Positions 36,671 to 49,158 of a DNA stretch of 64,000 nt are shown here, piece after piece; position 1 is the stretch's first letter, and each line of letters begins with the position of its first letter. The DNA lies in contig VZTG01007793.1 of assembly GCA_013397845.1 (NCBI GenBank), positions 939,615 to 1,003,614 of the forward strand, read 5' to 3'. Position numbers and translations under genes: made by a program. The stretch is from Melanocharis versteri. Its lineage: Eukaryota > Chordata > Aves > Passeriformes > Melanocharitidae. A model generated the notes under the pieces. The model was not told the origin of the DNA. It saw only the letters and a list, made by a program, of their open reading frames with translations, and made no database searches.

Positions 36671-39600
36671 ATCTGGAAAGCTTTAGTTTGTGCCACAATG
36701 CTGCACAGACACACCCCCAACAACAACAAAAAAATTAGGGCACTGAGCATTTCCTTAAAGTGAAGTAAGAAAACATAAATGGTTTCTCAGGTTCATTGTT
36801 TTTAGAACCACTTTCTCTGTTCCACCAAAACCATCAAATATCACTTTTGCAAAAACATAGTGATATTGTTATTGCTTTACAGCCTTGAAACATAAAACGT
36901 TTCAGGAAGTGGTAAAACCTCACTGTGAAGAGCAAACAAAAACTATGGTTCATTTCTATCATTTCCCCATCTGTCTTAAAATTTATTGCAGGTTCTCCAT
37001 TTTCAGTGATAAGACCCACACCTCCAATAGCTCACTGCTATAAAGCAAGGCTTCTGTTCAAGCAACTGCTTAGATAATCCATGTTCAGAAATTAGGTAGG
37101 ACTGAAAACATGAAGACAAGAGGCAGGTTGACATGCAAGATAATGGCTTGATAGCACCTTACTTCCCCCTTTCCACTACCGCTACCATTTTTCACACTTA
37201 CTAGTTTTTTAAACTATCCCTCAAAAACTGGAAGTAAACTAAAGAAGGAGGGATTCTGCGGCAAAACAGGGACAAGACCTGTGACCAGAAATTAGCAGAT
37301 GACAAAACAGAGGAAAAGGAGAAATGCACAGAGTTCTGTGGAAGGAAACTTCTTTCAAAATTCCCTTTTCTTACTGAGATGTTTATGGCTCTTGCACTAC
37401 AAGATAAACTCCCCATCTTACGCAAACATCATACTTGCACTGTAGCTCTGTAACAACATCTTCAGTATAAAAACCAGGAAGTTATAGGAATGAAAGTACA
37501 CCACATTTTAGTTCTTAATTTAAAAAGTGAACAGAAGCTTTTGCCTCTCCTTTGTCATAGAAAAAAAACAAATACTCAAACTCCAGGTTCTGACCACCTT
37601 TACTATTCTTTCTCTCATGCTAACTAGAAAGTCATAAAGTCCACTAAACCCTTTGAAGCTGACCTCCTTCAGCACATTAAACTTGAAAGCCAAATGCTAC
37701 GGAGACATTATGAAAGAAAAATCAGAGGTTTGTATTTCCTCATTCAAATGGATACCAAAAAAACCAACACTGCTGATTCTAAACAATAACTGAAGTGAAA
37801 ATTCAAAAAATATCAGGCAATACTTGTCAGAAATCAAAAGCAGCTACAGGATCTCTGTATTGAGCAAAAAAATAATAATAATAACAGATGTTAGAGCAGA
37901 CAAAATATCCTGGGTTTTGGAAATGAGACACAGCAGGGATCACAATATTTTAATCGCTCACTACTTCTTTTCTGTTTTTTTAATTTAAATATTGCATTCT
38001 GGTATTTGCAATCTCCCTCCCTTTGCCTTGGTACACACACAGGCACATCATAGTTTTGTCTTCTTAATTAGCACTTTTAAATGAATTTACAGAGGGACAT
38101 TATACCAGCAACAACCCAGCTGCTAACACCAGAGTCCTCAAAAACATTTAAAAGGAACAGTTTGGACTTGCTAATTTATTTATATTTGCCAAAAGAAGTC
38201 TAGCACCAGCAGTTCTCCATAATCAAGTTTTCCTTTCTCAAGTGAACAAGTACACGAAAAGCAAGGGGACTGAAGAGAAATGCAGCCTGAGTGGAAGACA
38301 TGCAAGAAGTGACTAGAGACTAATCAAATGGTACAACTGTATTTATTTCAGTGATTTTCTGCATCACTGTAGTCCTCTCCTCCCCTCTTATGCAGCATTA
38401 AAGCAGTTTCCCCATATTACTTTCTTCTTTGCACATAGCTGCACATCCTGTAACAAGTTTTATAAAATAAGATCTCTGAGTTACTGTACTAAGTAATTTT
38501 ATTTCTATTAGAGAGGTATCATCTTCCAGTGGTACATATATGCCCACCACAGGAGTACACATAATATGAAAGCAACCAGTAGACTCTGACAGAACAGGAG
38601 TGGCAAAAAAAATCTACAGAAAAACATTCCCAGAAGAATCCAACTAGCAATTTTTTCCTTTCTGATTAACCTAAGGAGAGCAAATTAAGCATGAGAAGTA
38701 AGAATAATAATTAAACTTACTTGAATACCTATGTACTAAAGAAATATTTTCTTCTGTCAGCAGAAGACTACAACAAATTAGATTTGCAAAAACAGGTTTG
38801 AATTCCAGCCCTTTTTCCCTTGAATAAGTCCAGTATACTTGTTGAAGCCTCTTGAGATACATAGGTACATGGAGCAAACTTTCCTGACGTGTAATTAAAT
38901 TAACAGAAATAAATTACAGCTTTAAAATCTTAATAAAATAAAATAAATCCCAAACTAAAACCATTTTTTAGGGTTCCATTCTTTCTTTGTGTCATCATCT
39001 GAGGGGATTTCTCCTCTGAGCATCTGGGAGCCATCATGTCAAGCTCCGGATATTAAATGTACATGAAGTTCTCTGCAGGCTTAATGAGTTACAACAGAGG
39101 TCACATTCTATACTGCCCAAATGTAATTTGAACAATTCCTTGCAACAAGAATTGTGACACACCTGTGTATAAACACTTCTGACAGTAAAAATGACAGTAA
39201 ATTTTGCTATTTCTCTTCTTTTCTACAGCAGAAGGATCCAGAACGGCAATGTAGTTTCCCTTATCACTCCTAGTATCTGTGACTTTTTCACATTTACTGC
39301 TCTGAGTAAATTTTTCTGAGAAAGTTTCATATATTTTCATAGTAAAAACATAAGATCCTATACGTGAAATATATTTTGAGAGCTTGGAAACAATCCAGCT
39401 GCTTCCAAGTTGTACTTTTAAGACTTGAGATAACAATAGGTTTCTCTAAACTATAAACAGTGTGTTGCTTTTCAAGTAACTATTTTTTTCTCTGCTATAA
39501 CAGTGAAATTAAGATCACCCCTCATATTTCAGGGAAAAGAAGAAAACATATTCAAATATTGTTAGATGAAATAAAACATTTCACATATGGATAAATGCTA

Positions 39601-40459
39601 GCTTTCTAGCACGGCAGGAAGACAAGCTGAACAGGATCATTTCTGCCAAAACCATTAGCAAATTGCCTTACGGTGATTGGCTTGGCTGTGAGTCTAAGGT
39701 TTTATGGGTTTGGGATTTTTTTTTTCCCTCCTCTGCTTTGTTTTGATTTTTCCTTTCTTTGAGGATAGAGATATTGGGTAGGGGGAGGATCAGGGAGTTA
39801 CATTAATCCACACATAGCTTGTAAGTTAAGTCATTTCTTCTGGATATTTTGCTACTTAAGTACATCTGGCTTTGTTTAATGTCAGTTTTTTAACTGAACC
39901 ACGTTTTTGCAACAGTAATCTACAATACAGTAATGAAAAGCTTGAAGGAAGCAGAGGCTAAACACAATTCATCCATTTCTGCCCATTTCATGCTGCTGCC
40001 ACAGTCACTGACTGTAAAAATGTTTCTGTTCCTTACTACTTTCCTGGAAACTGGCAAGCCAGAAATATATTATAAACATGCATGCACACAGGTACACACA
40101 CATTTCCACAACATCTATCTCTTTCAGGTTTTCAGCAAGTGCCCTGTTTTTTTGCTGTTTAAAATTTTTTTCTGCATTCTCCACTACGTGACATCATTTG
40201 CCATTATGTATATCCCCTGCTGGAAAGCAGCCAGCACAGATTGCTCTGAACCCCCTTTCTCCATCTCACCACAAACTCAGTTTCAAGCCCTTCCTTGAAA
40301 CACTTAATCCTCCTGCTATTGTGAACTGAACACTATGGAGGAATCTGAAGCCATGACAACAGTTTGCTTCCTGAAGACTCTGCTCTGGGCCAGTTTGGAG
40401 GCATCCCTACTGCCCAGGCCAAACAGTTCAGTGCACTCAATAACACAGCTTCTCCTCTC
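36671..40459. other. Unique AT-rich DNA, no gene recognised
   Basis: It holds a short AAT microsatellite at 37870-37883. The minus-strand frame at 39101-39436 (111 codons) is Lys/Ser/Tyr-rich with no domain that I recognise. The plus frame at 39933-40298 (121 codons) is hydrophobic and aromatic but crosses a C/A-rich stretch and shows no motif. Neither is framed by good splice sites. Confidence 0.5.
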
Positions 40460-40560
40460 TATGGGGCACTGCATTTAATGCCCTTCATTTAACGAGGGAA
40501 TCTCAAAGCATCTGAAATTCGGGTTCACCTCTGTTAAATGCATGCATGTTCAGCAGTTTC
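40460..40560. repeat. Possible ancient L3-type fragment
   Basis: The words TTTAACGAGGGAATCTCAAAGC followed by ATCTGAAATTC recall the GGATCTCAAAGCACTTTACAAA section of amniote L3 elements. Only this short region matches, so the call is tentative. Confidence 0.3.
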
Positions 40561-43248
40561 TCTGGAGTTTGCCAAAGCTTCTAAAAGTTCCATCCATCTT
40601 TCCAATTTAGATAAGAGAAATCGGTATTTCTGACATTGTAAATTCTGGAGAATGAAGATTGTGCAGGATTGTCTGTTTGCAACATTTAGATTCTTCTGTT
40701 TTGTCAATTTCCAAATGGTTCAAACTGTAGAAATTTAATCATATTTAAACAGAACAAAAGCAATCCACAAAATTCAGGCAAACAGCAGCTTAAAAATAAT
40801 TATAATAAAAAGAAAAATGGCAAAAATGTAACAAGGAAGCCTGTCACCTCAGGTTCTAATTTCAGTGGCAGTATGACAATAGTCCAGAATACTGCACATT
40901 AACAGATGACAGGAAATTCTTGGATACACAACATGCGATTCAACCTGCAGAATTTACCAGCATGTGGTTTCACCAAAACACTTGGCCTTTCTGAAAGGAT
41001 CATCTACGTATAAATCCCAATGCATAGGGTAAAAAATTAAGAATATGTCAAAATACACATATCATCAGGAATAGAGATCCAAGTTTTTTCTAATAAAAGC
41101 AGTCTTTGAATATTTCGGATAGCAGATGTCTGACTTCCCCTTTTCCCCCCACTAGCTAGAATAAAGCACTAAGTAGACAAGAGGCTGTTTTTTGTGAGAA
41201 CTTTCATGGTTTTAGAACAATTAAATTCAGAATAGAGACTTTCATTTAGAATCACGGGGTATACAACTTGAAGATTCTGCACCGAAATGTGATATTTGAG
41301 CTACTGAACTAACAAGACAACACACAGAGCCCTATCAGTCAGCATGAATATTCCTTTTAAAAGTCATGAAAAAACAAACACTCCTTCAGAAGCAGAGACA
41401 GGCGGAAAGCTGGGTATCCCAGGACTAATGACTTGGCATTTAAAACCAAACAGAAGTGGAGAGGCAGCTCACTTTTTCAGAGCCTGACTCCTGGCAGCAT
41501 GAGAGTGAGGCGTGCACAGGGTGTTCTGCAAACTCCACTGGCTGCCTGGATTGTTTGTTCTCCCTGCATAAGCAGCACTGAAACGAACACTCAGGAAACA
41601 CAAGGTACAGGGAGTTGGTCAGGGAGACAGCAAAATCAGGATATGTAAACAAACTAATGAGATCAGTGCAAACAGCAACAGCACACTGCATTTCAAGATG
41701 CATGTAACCTATTTGGTAATTTCAGGCTGCCCTTACAGCATTCCTGGTCTCCTCACTGGGGCCTCTGACTCCTAAGCAGCACAAGTAGGTAAAGTATTTT
41801 GGCTACAAAACCCCTCCTCAATAAATCCCCTAAGTTAAAAGCGTGCCAGCATTAAAAGTTGTCTGTCATACTATATGCAAGCATATCCTGCAATTTTTTC
41901 AGCGCTCAGCAAACAAAAATTTTAACATATTTTACATTTGTTGATGTGAAAAAGAAGATGTTCCTTGACATTCCATCTCCTTTTCCCAAAACTAGCATGT
42001 TGATAATAAGGGGTTTTGTTAATACTGTTTCATTAGAAACTCTCTTATCTCCACTGACAAGGACTTCACATAGTATTTTATGAAGACCAGAGGACTGGTG
42101 AAAACTTCTGACTACAGAAGGAATATCATTGCAGAAAAGATCTTGGAAAAAAAAAATAGGCAAAAGACAAAAAGAAAAAAACAAAACAAATCGACCAAAC
42201 CAAACCCCACAAAACCTACTAGACCCCTAACAATGGGTGCTGTAGTTGTTCATACAGTTGTGCCATTTCCCCGGGGGGCCTGTCTGAAAGTAGCAAGATC
42301 ACACTGTAAACCAGTAATTTTTTTCCTGTATACTTTGCTAGTGGACCATATGACACAATGAAGTAATAAATAGAGCCCGTGAGACCAACAGCAGCCAGAA
42401 AAGGGCTTCTGTCATTCTTCCCTGAGTAAGAGATCCGACTAAAGCCATTCCACCCATCATCTCCACTTTTCCAGAGACACAAGGACACAGAAATGAAAGG
42501 TGCAACGACATCTACTGTTTCTAGTTAAAAATTATTTTCTTTTCCCATGAACAGGCACATCTACAGGCATAGAACAGTAACATTTCAGTTTACTATTCGG
42601 AAACTGAGGTTGACTTAAAATCATGTACATAATCATTAGAACAAAAATATTTTCAGATTTTTTTTCTTGTGGTATGCAATCATGCTAACCATGGAAAAGC
42701 ATTTCCATTTACAATCTTCTGCTAATTTTGAATTTTAGTCTAAATTCTACCCCACATGCAGATACACTCACTGTCACTCATACAAAAAAAAAAAAAAATA
42801 GCTACTGCATCTGAAACACCAGTCAGAAATTTATTTCAAAATATTAACATATTTAAATGATTAGTCTGTGGACTCAGCTATCTCTGAAACCAACTTCACA
42901 AAAAGAACTCTATGCATTTCTTTTTCTTTTTTTTTTTAGATTTGTAAAAATTGTGTCTAAGTTGTCAATTTTAAGAGACCTGAACTTATTTACATGCATA
43001 CAGCCAAGAAGAGAGTGTTTATAACAGCTCAATACAGGCAGCCCCATGAAGCAAGCCAAGCATTCCTGCTGGTCTTACATATAATCAATGAGCCTGCAGT
43101 GCATTCACTGACGAATTGGACAATGAGACTGAGGGTCTGACTCATATTCAATCAACTCCATTTCCAGCAGCCTGTCAGGGATGATGGCAGATCTATTTTG
43201 CAATGCTGTACACATCAACCCATTTGGGAGAATGTATCTTTATGTTTA
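40561..43248. other. Noncoding DNA with A-rich low-complexity tracts
   Basis: It includes an A/C-rich tract at about 42145-42215 and a 15-base poly(A) at 42784-42798. A CCCCGGGGGGCC run sits near 42270. Opposite-strand frames of 87-93 codons at 41.4-42.5 kb overlap and have no recognisable domain. Confidence 0.5.
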
Positions 43249-43267
43249 TGTGTGTGTGTGTGTGTGT
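43249..43267. repeat. TG microsatellite
   Basis: An uninterrupted run of nine TG units plus one base, followed by further TGTGTG and TATATA pieces to about 43300. It is probably length-variable. Confidence 0.92.
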
Positions 43268-46200
43268 ATAAATGTGTGTACATATATAAAATAAGTGTGA
43301 TGGTGTATACATAAAGATAAATTGATAGATTTGGTCAGGAGCACATTTCAATGCAGCTCCTTGTTTGCCTTTTCTTAGCAACTGCATGTCCACCCAGAAG
43401 CTTTTTTCCAGCAACAAGAAAATTAAAGTACAGAGAAGCATATTCGTAAGGCTGTGGCCATTCAGACTGAAGATAAAAACATTACAAGAAGATGGTAGAT
43501 GCTCAGCTAAAGAGATGTGTCTCAGGGGCAGACCTCTAAATGGTCTATTAGATAGGATGAGATAGTAAATCTAATTTGCCAAAACGCAGGCGTGCTCATC
43601 AACGTTTCATGCTGTCAATATTCCATGCTAGCTTGCAGCCTTGATAGAGTTCCCATAGTAATGAGCCTGAGAGCTTGGGAAGGATTTGGCTATTCTGTAG
43701 CCAGTCACCCTTTGTCTCACCAGTGAATTAGAACTCCAGAATGTGCTCCACGCACTGGCTGAGCAAACGGCCCTTGAGGTGGCAGAGCTATGGCAACTGA
43801 CCACTGATGTAAAATGCAGGAATAGTTCCAAAAAACGCACGCTTCCTAGATTTTCTGTGCTGGAAGAAAAAATGATGAAAGTAATATTCTTTTTTTTTTT
43901 ACCTTTCAAAGTTCCATATATGGTTTCATTTGGAAAATGGACAGTGCCTTGGAAGGAAGTAGGTTGCATTCTAAGAAACAAGCATTAAGAAAAGTAGTGC
44001 TGAGGTTTTCATTTTTTTAACTTGGGGATTTTCCTCTTTTCCTTAACGTTTCTTAAACTAAAGTTTTCGTTTCTTAAGCTTAAGCCTTCACAAAACTCAG
44101 GTCCCAGATCTTTCTGCAGGTCTGCTTATTAGACTTCAGGATTCTGATTTCACACTGTTTAAGGCAGCATCCACTTCAGCAGAATATTTTGAGAAATATT
44201 TACCACAAATGTAAACAAATGCTTCTAGCAGAACAAAAATACAAGAAAAACAAAAGAATAAAAAATAGAGAGAGTACACAGGGTACTAGACTGACACGTG
44301 GTACACTGACCAGCCCTATCTTTTGTTTCTGAAGGATATTTTTCCAATTCCTTTTGGGAACCATAAGCGTGTGCTTTTGTGGGCCACATTAACAGCACAC
44401 TGGTTCCAAAGTGGGAGAAAAACTCTTTCAGGAGCACAATCTCACTTCTTCAATTCTACCTGCTCCGACACACATGAAATTCCCTGGTGAACTTACATAA
44501 CCCATTAATCCAGCAATTAACTAACCCAGTGCCAAAAAAGTAGGTCCTACGGGCAATGGAGGTGCACGGCCGGAAGTAAGACATACATAGCCATAAGCTC
44601 CCATAACCAGTCATTCGTTTTTTACAGCCTGCTGTCCATAATCCTGCCTTATCTTATTTCCTAAGGTGAATCTGGAGAAAGAGAGTATCTGGATGACACT
44701 ATTCTAGCCTGACAGTTATTAGAATAGGAGTCCTTTTCTTACCCTCATTTGACCCAGATGCAAATGATGGGCATAGTCTGAAGTGAGTGATTTTTCTCTA
44801 TCCCACATAAGAATAAAGAGCCCTGAAAAAAACCACTCTGGGGAAGGAATAAAAAAAAAAAGTCCCTACCTGGACAAATCCAAAAACTGGCAATTCTGAC
44901 GCCAGATATCCAGGAAATGGGTCCATATTGAATCCTCTGCACTCAGCAAAGGGAAGTTCATGCTGTAGGAGATACTCAGCTGACAGCATCTGTAGGTATC
45001 ACGATGGGATTTTCCTGTGAGGAGCACCACTCATCGAGGTTCAGGGTAGGGTTGTTTTGAGGGTTTCTTTGAGTTTTTTTCACCTTCTGCATAAAAGCAG
45101 GTGTTAACTTGCAGGCCTATTGTGGAAAAACAACTGCTGTATTTGTTGCCACTAAACAGAAATCAAGCTCGAAGCAGAGGTGGTCCAATAACGTATGACA
45201 ACAAAGGTCCAACCCTTATCAGTAAAAGATAAGGAAGCAAGTTATGGGGTATATTAAGGCAAAACTGAGGACCATAACACTACAACATCATACATTAATG
45301 GTCCAAAGTGCTTCCAATAGCTACTGCAATTGGCTGATTTTAGCCTACTGTTACAGACAGCTGTAATACCATTAAAAATGCATAGTCCTGGTCAAACCTG
45401 TATGCAGAGTCATATTAGCTTTTATGGACATGTTGAGTACCTGACATTGCTTGACATTTAACTTGAAATGAAAAAAAAACCTTCTGGTGTCAACAAACGC
45501 CTTGAAGATTTGTACTTTTTGTATCAAGACATCATTTTTTTCCAGTAAAGACAGCAATGAATTTGATAAAAAATCTAAAACAAAGCAGCAGCAATAAACT
45601 TATGGTGTGAAATAAAAATCACATGTGTTTCACATTTACTGAAAGGAATAAAAAAACTATTTTCCCCCTACCTCTTACACTTTTGCAGGACTGAGTCAGC
45701 ACACAGCGTGTACTAAAAGCTGTTAAATGTTCTTTAAGGGAGAACCTTATATGCTTCACCAGGCTGCTGTGGTAAAAGATCAGAAAGATGGCTATTTCAG
45801 CAGTGAACTGCTCAACACACTTGGAACAAGCAGCCCACCTATCTGTATTCTCCAAATTACATTTTAAGCACGCAAAATGCTTTCACTTTACATTTTTTGA
45901 AGCTAGCGCAGATTTTTCAGATTCCACTAGGATAGATCGAGAACTTATCATCTTAGTATCAGAAAACCCAGATTCTGCATGCTGAAGAATTTGCCAGAAC
46001 AACATAGGATGTTACGGACACAACAGTATTTCTAAATATGAAATCATAACCTTGAGTAGAAGGTGGGTTTTACTCTGCCTTATATTAAAATCAACAAGAG
46101 TTTTAACAGGAGTTTTTTTGCTGGTATTACCAAAGCCAATAGTATTTTATAAAAATGGTACACTTTTTAATGCCTTCTTATATCCAAATAGAGCACACAA

Positions 46201-47806
46201 AATCTTCTCTCTGGGAAACCAGCAAAGGAGCCCTTAAATAAAAAAATACATCCTGTACTTCAGTTAGGGACAGCTCAGCAACAAAGTGCATACAGATTTT
46301 CCTAGGAGACATCTGAACAGTGGGGAGAAAATGGTTCATACTTACAATATTTCAATGAAGCCAGAAGCATGAGCCACGGAAGGAGAATTAAATAAGGAGG
46401 TAGCTAAGATACATTTGTGAGCCACAAAGAAAAGAAGTTAGGTCAGACAAACTGTATAAAGGTGGTAACAAGGAACTGTTTAGAAGCTACCTGAGGCAGT
46501 GAACAAATGGATTTCAACTTGAAAAGTTTATCTTCAAACCAAACTTTAGGATATGTGCAATAAACATGAGGTTCTAATGTTGAAATCCATTCAAAGAGCA
46601 TTTGAAAACATCTGATGTTCATATTTCAGTTTTCAGAAAGGCTCTGAAGCTTTGATCCTGCACTTTTGTCTTTAGTTGTTCTTCACTGAGGTTGTAAGAG
46701 CCCTCACTTTTCTAGTGTACAGTTCTTTGCCTCGTTTCTTTCACCGGGGAGCTGACTCCTGCACTTGGATTGAACCACTTCTTGTTATTGGATATATGGA
46801 GTTTGTAGTTTGTCCTTTTCTAGCACAAAGCAGCGGCTCTTGTGTATGTTCATTGGTATGCAGGCTACCCAAGCTTCATACATCCACCATTCTGCTTTTT
46901 TATCCCCATTTTGGATTGTGTCACCGTTCAGTTAACACAGATACTGCAAATTTGCTTCAGAATCATTAAAAAATTCACAAAGCCAAATTACCCCCAATAA
47001 ATAACCATTGAAACCAATGTACCAATATTTGAAATTGTATATAACTAGCCCTGAATTCCCAGTGTTCCTAAATACCTGGAATATTGTTTATTCATTTTGT
47101 GATCTACGTGTCTAATTAGATTCTCTAGCCCTACACCCGTAGCTTATTGGGGAATTGCTGGTTATGTAGGCAAACACAAAAATCTGCCATCATTCCCATT
47201 ATATCCAGAATACAATATTCCATGATTTACAATGAATGATGCCTCAAAACTAAAACCTGCCTTATGAATTTTCATATCAGGGCATTTCCCTTTTCACCTC
47301 TTCCCCTTCCTTAATTACAGCTAAAGAAACAGATATACTTGGTTTTTTTCAATAGAACAATTGTAACATTAGTCAACTGAATGTTTCAGATTCTAGGGGT
47401 GAAAACGTAATTCTTTCGAGTTCTTTGTCATTTTTTACATGCGGGGCTTTTTTCCTGTTTGCTTTTAAGCTGGAGTACTTTGTTGTAAAATCTAACGTAT
47501 TTCTAGTATTGCATCACATCAAGATTTTTTTTTTTTTTACATATAGAACAGAATTTTGTTTCATATTTTAACTGTTTTCTAGAAGGCATTTGTTATAATT
47601 TTCTCACCCCAATCAGCAACAGAAATTTCACAAGGCTGTAATACTATAAACCAGTAATTCACAGTTTCCAAATATTAAAACTTCTTTACTAATTTTTCAC
47701 ACAATTAGATTTTGCAGAGTAAAACTGGTTTGTTTAAATCCAGAAACTGCAGCTACCGCCTTTGTAAGAAGACAATCCTGGACTAATTTTAGCGATCTTG
47801 CAACAG
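43268..47806. other. Unique DNA, no gene recognised
   Basis: The minus frame at 43628-43981 (117 codons) and the overlapping plus frame at 43743-43988 (81 codons) cover the same DNA and cannot both be coding; neither shows a motif. An ETS-type core GGCCGGAAGT occurs at about 44568-44577 without a promoter-like surrounding. A 14-base poly(T) is at 47525-47538. Confidence 0.5.
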
Positions 47807-47834
47807 ACTTGATGTTTGGATTGTTCTTCTACAG

Positions 47835-47983
47835 GCGGCAAAACGAGGCATTCCATCCCTGTGAGAACTACGGACATAGTAACCAACGGCTGTGGCACCA
47901 TGAACATCATCTGCAGAATGAGGAAACCTGGGTGCTGCAAATGGTACAGCCCCAGAGCTGACATGCAGGGAAGTCTAAGATGA
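47835..47983 (+). other. Candidate exon with Cys-Cys-Lys-Trp tail
   Basis: The upstream sequence GGATTGTTCTTCTACAG is a reasonable splice acceptor. The frame that begins two bases into the segment runs 48 codons to a TGA. Its C-terminal part has C-x6-C-x6-C-C-K-W. The piece from the second Cys onward (C-R-x2-K-x2-C-C-K-W) resembles the end of avian beta-defensins such as AvBD9, where the fourth Cys is also six residues before the Cys pair. The three N-terminal defensin cysteines are not here, and no leader exon was found. A second plus frame and an 86-codon minus frame are open across the same DNA, which weakens the case. Confidence 0.2.
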
Positions 47984-49011
47984 AGGAAATGCAATGGATT
48001 TCACAGTTGTGTAGTTTCAAACACATCAGTATTTTCAACTTTAGTAAATGCAAACTTGCAGCCTATATCCACCAAAGCGTTGTGGTTTGGTTTGATTTGC
48101 AAGTAATTCCCCTATTTCACATAATAGCGTGAAAGAACAAAGAGTCATCACACGTTTCTTCATGACAGGGCAGAAATCTCCATAAAACCTAAACACTGCC
48201 CTTCCTTGATAAATGAGATCTCTGGATTAGCAATCTACAGTTAGCACTGTGAATAGTCTATTTCTACATTTTGCAAGTATCCTTTTTCTTATGATAGGAA
48301 GTCACAGGAAGGAAAGGTCCTAAAAAGAGACGCAGGAGATATTATTAAAATCTCTGTCAGGAGAGCCTGATGTCCAATGGAAAAAGAAATGCAAAAGATT
48401 TTGCTGAAAGATATGTAACTTATCATGTTTGTCACTATAGCAAAAGCAGAGAGCCTTCACCAAGAACAGAAATGACTCCTCAGTCATCAGAGTAGAAAGC
48501 ACAAGGGTTTAATGGTGTCAAGAAGCTATGGTGCCTGTCACACAAACTGATCCGATAGTAAATGATAGACGTTTGATTTAACTACTCCATCTACTGGCAA
48601 ATAATTATGGCTAGTGTGTAGAGAGATAGGAGTTGCTTATATAAAGCTTTGTCTACAGAAAAGACTCAAAGAGGTATTTTTATCTTCCTTGAACAAGTAG
48701 CAAATGCGTTATCATTAGTGTAATTCCTTCCCAGTTTCCAGACACTGCTTCATATTAACACCATGTCCCAAATGGCACAGTTTCAAGCAGAGTTTTACTT
48801 GAATGGTGTGAAGACTCTTTTTTATTTTTTTCAGTATAGCTCATAAACACGTGAGATTTATATGACCTGTATCATGATATACTTAACTTTTATTTGTAAT
48901 CCATCCTGTTGATTCTTACTTTGATTGCCTGGGAACAAATTAAATCTTGTGGCAGATTACACAAAGCTCCACCTAAACACTCTTCATCACAGCCAGTGTG
49001 TTAAGCCCCAG

Positions 49012-49019
49012 TGACGTCA
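49012..49019. promoter_or_regulatory. Perfect cAMP response element palindrome
   Basis: TGACGTCA is the full 8-bp CREB/ATF binding palindrome. It lies 34 bp upstream of the strong acceptor at 49053. A CpG-bearing full site is uncommon in CpG-poor DNA, but a single site proves nothing about use. There is no TATA box or CpG island beside it. Confidence 0.35.
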
Positions 49020-49053
49020 CAAAGTACAGATTCTCATTTCTTTTCTCTTACAG

Positions 49054-49158
49054 GCAGTACAGAGTAGCAGAGGTCTGCAGGAACATGTACCAAAGACCAG
49101 AGATCTACAAGACACAATATGAACACAGTAACTGGAAACTGTCTTTCCTTCAAATAAA
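49054..49158 (+). other. Candidate last exon with AATAAA
   Basis: A long pyrimidine run and acceptor (TTCTCATTTCTTTTCTCTTACAG) directly precede this segment. One frame, entered with phase 1, is open for 38 codons and ends at a TAA near 49167. It is moderately rich in Tyr, Arg, Gln and Glu, with no known domain. AATAAA lies at 49153-49158, overlapping the end of the frame, so a transcript could be cut a little downstream. Together these make a plausible 3'-terminal exon, coding or long noncoding. No partner exon with a matching donor was identified. Confidence 0.3.

Noticed and set aside
39101..39436. Minus-strand 111-codon frame
   Set aside because: No recognisable domain, no framing splice sites, and composition follows local AT content.
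43628..43988. Opposite-strand frames of 117 and 81 codons over the same DNA
   Set aside because: Both cannot be coding; neither has a motif, and the minus frame includes a Lys run from a poly(T) stretch.
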